Below, piece after piece: positions 35,601 to 44,600 of a stretch of 64,000 bases of DNA (position 1 is its first letter; each line of letters starts with the position of its first letter). The stretch comes from Apostichopus japonicus (Eukaryota > Echinodermata > Holothuroidea > Aspidochirotida > Stichopodidae). The position numbers and the translations under genes are program-made. The notes below the pieces were generated by a model. It saw only the letters and a list, made by a program, of their open reading frames with translations. It was not told where the DNA came from and did no database searches. The stretch is taken from positions 1,856,001-1,920,000 of the forward strand of contig NC_092577.1 in assembly GCF_037975245.1 (NCBI RefSeq), written 5' to 3'.

Positions 35601-38600
35601 TATTTATCAATGTCCAATCTCAATGCGAATTAACTATGTAAAACGGTTGCTATCTTTATGTGCATTATGTACGAGAATTTTTCATGGCTTGGGGCTTGTT
35701 CACTAACTAACACAGAGCATTTATAAACATACTGTACAGCTAAAAACATCATTTAAGATCTACTATAACAATTTATTACAGGGAACGGTTTGAGCTTACA
35801 AAGTACGTTATGTGTTTTGAAGGCATTCGTAAATATGACTAATATTTGGACTATCACTGGTAAAATGTGTGTATAGGTTCTTGGTTACCCAGCTGGCAGA
35901 ATGGTGTTTGTTGCTAAGAGACCAGATCTTGTCAAATTTAGAGTAGGTAAAGTAGGTCATGTTGTTATTATCTCCATGAGTCTATGGGATCTCCATGTGT
36001 TTCTCTAATCACATTTCTTTATGGGTATTAAACCGATCCAAACTCCATGTTTTTTTTGTAATCATCTACGTTCTGCTTTCTCTCGTTATAGGTTGAAACA
36101 AAAAGTTTAACCCTGGGCGAGATTCTGGACGGTGACAGAATGGCAGAATCTATGTACGATATCAAATTTAAAGGTAAAGTATAATCGACAGTATGTCACT
36201 AAATATTTCAATTGTTTCCTCATATCTTTTTTAGTCGGTTAGCAGAATCGTCTTTTGAAGCTGTTTGGCTCGTAAATTAACAATGGTACTAAAGTCCATG
36301 TTGGAAGGGCAGCAGAGCGTACTGTAAAACTACAACAGTTTGATACATCATTCTGATCTGACGACAGGGTTTAAATGACCTCATTGTGCGTTCGGAGGGT
36401 CGTGCAGAGATGCCAACCAGTACGATTTTATCGTATTTAGTACGATAAAATAAGTGAAATACGATAATACGATATTGCCCCTTGAAAATACGATTTTTCA
36501 TCTTTGTAAAAGGAAGCGGAATCGCATAGAAACATGTACAAGTAACCCCCCCCCCAAACCCCAACAAACACGTTGAACAACGAGCCTACATGGGCGGGAA
36601 ATAGGCGGAATCCGCAGCTTTACAATTTTCTCATTAAATGTTAATGAAAAAGCAAACATTTTACTTGCCAGTCTTACCAGTAAAACATTTTTCTGACATT
36701 TTACTGGCCCAGGGCCAACGGGCCAGTGGTAGTGTTGAGTTTTCGTGAAAATCTGATTTTTCTCTCCAAAATCTGATATTTTAGGATATTCAGTCTGTTT
36801 TTTTGTTTCAAGAGGTTGGCATCTCTGGTCGTGTATAGTCTGGTCTGAACGTACGAATTTACTTCACTCCTTGCTTACCTGTCTCCTCACATCATCTCAA
36901 CTGTGCCTAGAACACTTGGCCACCGTCTAGCACAGTATCGCTCTGTAGGACTGGCTCAGTGCCCTGCACATTCTGGTCTACTGCCCTCTTTCTCATTTTA
37001 CCACATAAAGTGTCTGGAGCACACATTCAGAGTAGTAAATTCTATCGAAAAAAATTCCTTCCTTTGGTAAAAGCAAAATCAGAGCCTTCTCTCAAGGATC
37101 TAAATCATCTTCATCTTCAGTTTCCACCTCACTTTCCTCTTCCTATCTCACGAGTCTCCCTCCCCCCCACCCCCGTCCACTGTGCATGAAGATATTCCCT
37201 GATGTCATCTTTTCCTCAATGAATCCATGTATCTGATGGTTAACATTCTTGCTCTTCTGCAGAAAGTACCAAGGAGGACAAACACCTCTGCACTTTTAAG
37301 CTGACCTCCAAGGAGCTAAGTCACTTGAAGGAAGCCATCGAAGATCTTTACTATTTTGAGTTTGTTGTGGGTAAGTCAGGAAACATTCTCCGTGAATAGT
37401 CCTCATGATATGTAATACAACGTGAAAAAGAAGCAGCTAGTTAAAGACCAATTAAAAAATTGCTGAAAATAAAAGGAATGCTTTTATTCTGATATTTAAT
37501 ATTGATTGTAAGTTAGTGGTTTTACAAGTAAAGGGTGCAGATTTTTTAAGAGTCTTGGAATAGTCTATTTTACCCTCCCCAAACCCTTCTTTTTTCCCTT
37601 TCTTTTTCAAACTCATTTTTAGATGACATTCCGTTACGAGGGTTCGTTGGTCTTTTCCAAGAGAAGAGTTTCTTCCCGCACGAGCATCAAGTGAGGCTTT
37701 GGACCCATCATCATTTCTATTTGGAATACCACGGAGATCAGGTACCTCTTAAATACCTCTTCAATACCTCTTAAATACCTCTTAAAGTTAATTTCCTCTC
37801 AAAGCTACTTTTCTCTCAAAATTTGGGTGCTTAATTCTGTGGAAATGATGGTGTCTGATGTTTAACCACATCATTAGACAAAACTGTGGTCAATATTAGT
37901 CGACAGTCTCTTAAAAAGATGCAGAAAATTCACCGTACCTCTACCATCCCGACCTTCTCCTCGTCTCCGCATTTCTCCCCTTACCTTCCTCCCAAAACGA
38001 GTTATTTTGGGAAAACCTTGTGATGAAAACCCGATAACGTACCATGTTCAATTTTTCTCAAATCCTTTCAGATTATCTACGCTAACATTTCTGTGCACAA
38101 CAGAGAGGGCTTGCTGCTGTCGGACAGCGAGTCAGGGTTACAGGTGCAGTTCACCTACAACGTCACATGGAAGGAGACCGACGTGGATTATGCCCACCGT
38201 GCAATGAGATTGATAAAAGATCCACTGTTCTTCCCACATACACTGGAGGTATGGAATGAACCTGCTCTCATCCCCATGAACCCTAAACGCATAAAGTAAA
38301 ACTGCATTGTAGATAAAATATCTGCTCTCACCCCATGAACCCTAGGCATATGAAATGAACCTGTGTTGTAGATAAAAGATCTACTTTCACCCCCATGAAC
38401 CCTAGATGCATGAAATGAACCTATGTTGTAGTTAAAAGATCTACTCTCACCCCCATGAACTCTAGACCCATGAAATGTACCTGTGTTATAGATATGAGAT
38501 TTGCTCCCACCCACATGAATCCTAGACATATGAATAAACCTGCTGTGTATATAAAAGATCTGCTCTCACCCACATGAACCCTAGACATGTGAAATGAACC

Positions 38601-41600
38601 TGCATTGTAGATAAAATATCTGGTCTCCCCCCACCAACCCTAGACGTATGAAATGGACCTGTGTTGTAGATAAAAGATCTAATCTCACCTCCATGAACCC
38701 TAGACATATGAAATGAACCTGTGTTGTAGATAAAAGATCTGCTCGTGACCCCACCAACCCTAGACGTATGAGTAAACCTGTGTTGTAATTTTAGGATCTG
38801 CACTTACCCCCATGAACCCTAGATGCTTGAAATGATCCTGGGTTGTAGATAAAATATCTGCTCGTGCCACCATGAACCCTAGACATATGAAATGGACCAC
38901 CATTAGATAAAAGATGGCTCTTTGATACTTCTTTCTTTTGAACAGAGATAAAGTCTGGTCTTGCTTCAGTCCACTCTACCAAGAGTAGATAACATTATTC
39001 AGCTTTGTTTGTTTACCCAGCTTAAAGTCCTCTGTATCCTTCAGCAGACATACATTGGGTGCATTCTAAATTTCTCTATAGCACAGTACAGATCCTTTTA
39101 ACATATCAGACTACTTGAGCATGTAAACCAACATTGCCGGTACAAACTCTATCAGAATCTACTTACTTTCATTTTATAAGTACACAAAGACAGTCTAATA
39201 TCTTTAATTGCTTTATCTGTTTTAATATAGGTTCATTGGCTTTCAGTTATCAATTCCATGGTCCTTGTGTTCCTTCTCATTGGATTTGTCTTAATAATTT
39301 TGGTAAGTTAGTCACTCTGATTAATCTTTGTTTTCTTATGATTCTTAAATTTTGAAATTTTACTCTCTGCTTGCAAGTGGAAGATCAGTGGTAGATTAAG
39401 GTGTTTATGATTCCAGTTGTTTGTGGTGGGGCTATCATGAATATTAATTAGTGGGCGGGGCTTGACAGAATTTGTTTTAAAGGTCAATAACGCTCGAACC
39501 GTATGTCCAATTTAGTTGTTTCTTGGTATGGTGATGTAACTACATAGTAAGTACTTGTTCTTTGCAACAACAGTTTTTCATATAAAATTGCAATCACTCC
39601 ACAACCATAAATCGAATTGTATTCAAACTTGGAAACTACAGTTGTTAGGTAGTAGCTGGTACATGTATAATAGGTCTGAAGATTTTAGACCATCTGAGCC
39701 CTTAAAAATTTCTAGGCGCATTCTTAGATCAGGTGGGCCCCAATTTTATTTCCACCTCAAATGCATTTTGAGACACATTCTTTGGGTACGAATTTGTGGG
39801 CCCACATTTGGGTTAAATTTTGGGGGCAAATATATTTTTGAGTCAGGTTGTTTGGGCCGAATATTTCGGGACCATTTAGGCAAACAATTTTATTATACTA
39901 TGTCACTCAATAGATTTCTTGGTACCTTTCTTTATATGTTGCCACATTAGTCAATAGATACTGTAATCCTCTTCATTTTGGTGTGCACAAGTTTTTGAAT
40001 ATGAACATGTATGGCTTACCACACTAAATATATTTAGACATCGGAACCACTTAACATTTTCGTTTTCCGGTTCTTTTTTTCGTAACAGGAATCCCTAAAT
40101 CTTCTGTTAATTTCTCCCTTACACCCATCTCAATGTCCCAGTCCCCCCCCCATATATGATCCGTTAAAAATCTGGGGCAGGGTGGAGGCTTATCTGTGAG
40201 GGTAGCGGGTTCGTAGTGGGCACATGGAGAGTCTGGGTCTTCAAGAGCTCACACATTACAGCTGTATCTGCGATGGCTGCAGTATCTAACTAATTGCTAA
40301 CCGTGATTTACATTCCATATTTCCAGATGCGGGTCTTGAAGAATGACTTTGCCCGTTACAATCCTTACGAAGAAGATACAGAGGACTTGGACGCCGAGGA
40401 GAATGGATGGAAAATTATTAACACAGACGTCTTTCGAGTCCCACAGCATAAAAGCCTTCTCTCAGCAATATTAGGTAAGGGAAGGTAAAGAAGGGGAGAG
40501 GGAGATAAAAGGGGGAGAAAAAGAACCCATTCCCAAATAAAAGCAATATAAGGTAAAAGAAGGGTAAGTAAGGAGGATGAGTTAGGGAGGTGCAAGTGGG
40601 GGGGGTGGGGGAGGGGAAAGAAGCAAGTCACATAAAAGCCTTCTCTCAGCAATATTAGGTAAGGGAAGGGAAAGAAGGGAAGAGAGAGATAGAAGGGGGA
40701 GGAAACAAACCCAAATAAAGCAATATTAAGTAAAAGAAGGGAAATTAAGGGGTATGAGTTAGGGAGGTGGGGGGAGGAGGGGAAAGAAGCAAGTCACATA
40801 AAAGCCTTCTCTCAGCAATATTAGGTAAGGGAAGGGAAAGAAGGGAAGAGAGAGATGAAAGGGGAGAAAAAGAAACCATTCCCAAATAAAGCAATATTAG
40901 GTAATAGAAGAGAACGTAAGGGGGATGAGTTAGGGAGGTGGGGGGAGGAGGGGAAAGAAGCAAGTCACATAAAAGCCTTCTCTCAGCAATATTAGGTAAG
41001 GGAAGGGAAAGAAGGGAAGAGAGAGATAGAAGGGGGAGAAAAAGAAACCATTCCCAAATAAAGCAATATTAGGTAATAGAAGAGAACGTAAGGGGGATGA
41101 GTTAGGGAGGTGGGGGGAGGAGGGGAAAGAAGCAAGTCACATAAAAGCCTTCTCTCAGCAATATTAGGTAAGGGAAGGGAAAGAAGGGAAGAGGGAGATG
41201 AAAGGGGGAGGAAACAAACCCAAATAAAGCAATATTAAGTAAAAGAAGGGAAATTAAGGGGTATGAGTTAGGGACTGGGGGGGGAGGGGAAAGAAGCAAG
41301 TCACATAAAACCATTTTCAGCAAGGTGAGCTAGTGGAAGGGAAGAAGGGGGACTAGTATTGCATGGTGGGGGGAAGAGGGGGATAAGATGAGGAGGAGAA
41401 GGTGGAGGAGCCATACACAATATGATTTATTATACTTTATTGAGAATCAAAATCTATATTGTATAGGAGAAAAGGAAAAAATAAATGCTTGGTATTGTTG
41501 GAGCTGATTAGAATTGTTATTATGGAGATTGTTTTGCAGATGATAGTTGATGGTTTTGTTTTACATGGTTAACTATGATCACTTTACCATGATAGCTGTA

Positions 41601-44600
41601 CCATGTATTCTATCACTACCCCAAGATGTGGATCTTGCTAACACCTGTGCTGGACTATAAGATGTATGGAATATTAATGCATTTGGTGTTGTCTGGAACC
41701 CCCCCCCCCCCAACCCAGCAGTCATGTTAATTCTTGCTTGAATTTTATTTACTTCGATCATCAAGGTTTTGGTTAGCATGGCAAAACAGTTATGTAACAT
41801 TACTCTTCAAGAAAATAATATACTACAGGTTAAAAACAGCCCATCTCAGTGTCTTGTTGCTACCTTGAGATATCTTGGTATGAAAATTAAGCCATTGTGA
41901 CTTGACTGAACCCTCCATTCTTCAAGGAGTATATATCTTTAAGGTATACCCTTTGCAGACCCTTTTGAGGAGCCATGGTTCCAGACACAGCATTCAGATT
42001 TTGTATTTCACTTTAAGTGGTATGACAAACATTTAAGGTGAAAGGGATAGTTAAGGAATGAAACATGTTTGAATTGATCTTTGTCCTGATTTTTTGTTTA
42101 GGAGTTGGAAGTCAGTTTTTAGCTCTGGCTACAGCTATTCTACTGATGGCTATGACAGGAATGTTCAACGTTCATCGACATGGCTCCATGAATTCAGCAG
42201 CTGTCCTCATCTATGCCCTTACGTCCTGTAAGTATCCCAAACCTCGTCCATCCCCCTCCCCCTGCCCTCTCTCTATATATCACCCATGGCATGAGGAAGT
42301 GCTGTTCTCATCTATTCCCTTACTTCCTGTGACTATGCTAAAACTCATTTCTCCCCTCCCCTCCCCCTCCCTTCCCCTCCCTCTCTCTATGTATCACCCA
42401 TGCTTGATGTAGTGCTGTCTTCATCTATTCCCTAAATTCCTGTGACTATGCTGAAACTCATTTTCCCACCCCTCCCCCTCTCTCTTTGTATCACCCATTG
42501 CTTGAGGTAGTGCTGTTCTCATCTGTTCCTTTACTTTCTGTGACTATGCTGAAACTCATTTCACCCTCCCCCACCCCATCCTGCACCTCTCTATACATCA
42601 CTGATGGCTTGCAGCTAAGTGAACCTTTCAACTGTATCACCTTTAAGGGTAAAGAGATAGTCAACAACAGTGCTATGAGTTGAACCATGACATTGTCCAG
42701 AGTGTTGAATACATAGTCAATTTAATGGTTTGGTCTGGTGAGTTCACCTATCACCCGTTTCTTTTTTCCTAGTATGGCTGGCAAGTCTGTGTTAGCCTCG
42801 GTCAGTTGGAATAAAGATTTCAGTATTGAGTTGGTACCGTCACCAAGCTTCTCCAATGTTTAGTCTACATGTCTGATACAAGACTTGTGTAAAAATTTAC
42901 TCTGCATTCCATGTCAACAGTTAGCTTAAGATCAAACGTTGACCATCCTAAATGTTTCGTTATCAATGTTCTCAGGCATCGCTGGTTATGTTTCAAGTAA
43001 CTTTTACAAGCAACTCGGAGGTGAGAAGTGGGTCTGGAATATAGTCCTAACGTCTTGCATGTTTTCAGGTGAGTCATAAGCAGATATACGTCAGCCACTG
43101 CAGTAACTCTTGGCCATTTAAATAAACCCCTTACCCCTTGAGATGGATGGGCCAATAAGAGGCAACAGTGGGCCTCAAGTAACCTACCTGTGTTAAGGAC
43201 ATATGCGATAGTTAGAAGGCCTGATTTTCAATCCTAGCGTGACCTTCCCAATTGGCAATCCCAAAACAACTTACAACGGTCACCATGGGGTTACAGGTTA
43301 CCATGCGGGGAGGGACTCTAGAATCAAAGGGGAAAAAAAATGAAACGCAATGTAATAACCCACAAAAGAAGAGATTAATTTTTTTCGCAAATCCCTTGTT
43401 TATTGCAAAATGTGGAAATTATTGCCACATAAAATTTAAAAAATTGGTGAAAATTGTGTGGTATTAAAGTTTGATTTGTTTTTCTCACTGTTACAGTGCC
43501 TTTCTTTGTGGTCTGGAGTTTTGTCAACTCTGTGGCCTGGTACCAGGGGTCCACCCAGGCCCTCCCATTTACCACAATCCTCCTGCTTATGCTGGTTTGG
43601 ATACTAGGTGAGTAACAAAGGAGGGAAGCTCGCTCCAGTCTGTCGAGGTGAAAGCAACTGGTCGGATTTCTGAGATTATATTACGTATCCTTATTTTGCT
43701 ATCTTGCAGATGTTTCCATCTGACCAGTGGAATGTTGTTTAAGAACATAAAACCATAAACCATCTTGACAGCTTCTTCCCCTGAGGAAATACAAACTTTT
43801 TAATGTTTCTTCAATTTTATTCAGATTGATGAATTCTGCAAATGATTTTTGTGATTTCACATTTCATGGAGAATACGATAATTACTTGTTCACCCCCCAG
43901 ACCAGTTTCCAGTTTTCTGACGATTATCGTAGTCAGAAAATGAGGGTAACAACTTCTGCCTCCTCTCATATCTTAAAGCAGCATTTTGCGTTTGGTCGCC
44001 GTTTTCTACTTTTTTGACATGTCCATCAAGTTTTTTACATATCAATCACAAAACAGCAAACTAAGATATTAGCTAAGTTTTTCCCTGCCAACAACGTTAT
44101 AGGCGAGTAATACAGGATATTTGCAGATAATGAGAAAAGTGTCCACGACAAAGTCCACACTTAAAATTAACCGCATACAGTTCCCCCAAACCCACTAGTT
44201 TGAATTCAACCAATCAGAGATGCAGGTTATGAGCCGTTGCTAAAAATAGATTCAAGACTTTGCGTTGGTACAACCAGGGAGTTGTTATGGAACTCCCTGG
44301 TACAACTGCTATATAGACTGTACACAAATCAAGCATGGTGTTATATTACGTATTGGTCAATGACGTTCGTAGTGTTTAAATATTCATATTATGGGCGAGG
44401 TTTATTGGGATCCCAACGGAAAATATCTTTGGAGAAAAACAAAGTTGAAAGTTGCAAATTTTTTCGACTTTTATGCCACCATTTGAAGTAAGATTTAAAT
44501 AGATAAGCTAGTTATGTATGTCTTTATGGCATGGGGGAGTCAGTGAGGTTGAGAAAAGTCATAGAAAAGGACGCAAAATGCTGCTTTAAGAAAGGGAAAA

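Noticed and set aside
38188..38982. Minus-strand frames with a 20-residue [11 protein letters not shown] repeat
   Set aside because: Products of the 60-bp intron 6 minisatellite, opposite to the TM9SF1 strand.
39555..39950. 131-codon open frame in TM9SF1 intron 7
   Set aside because: No recognisable domain; intronic and lacking splice partners.
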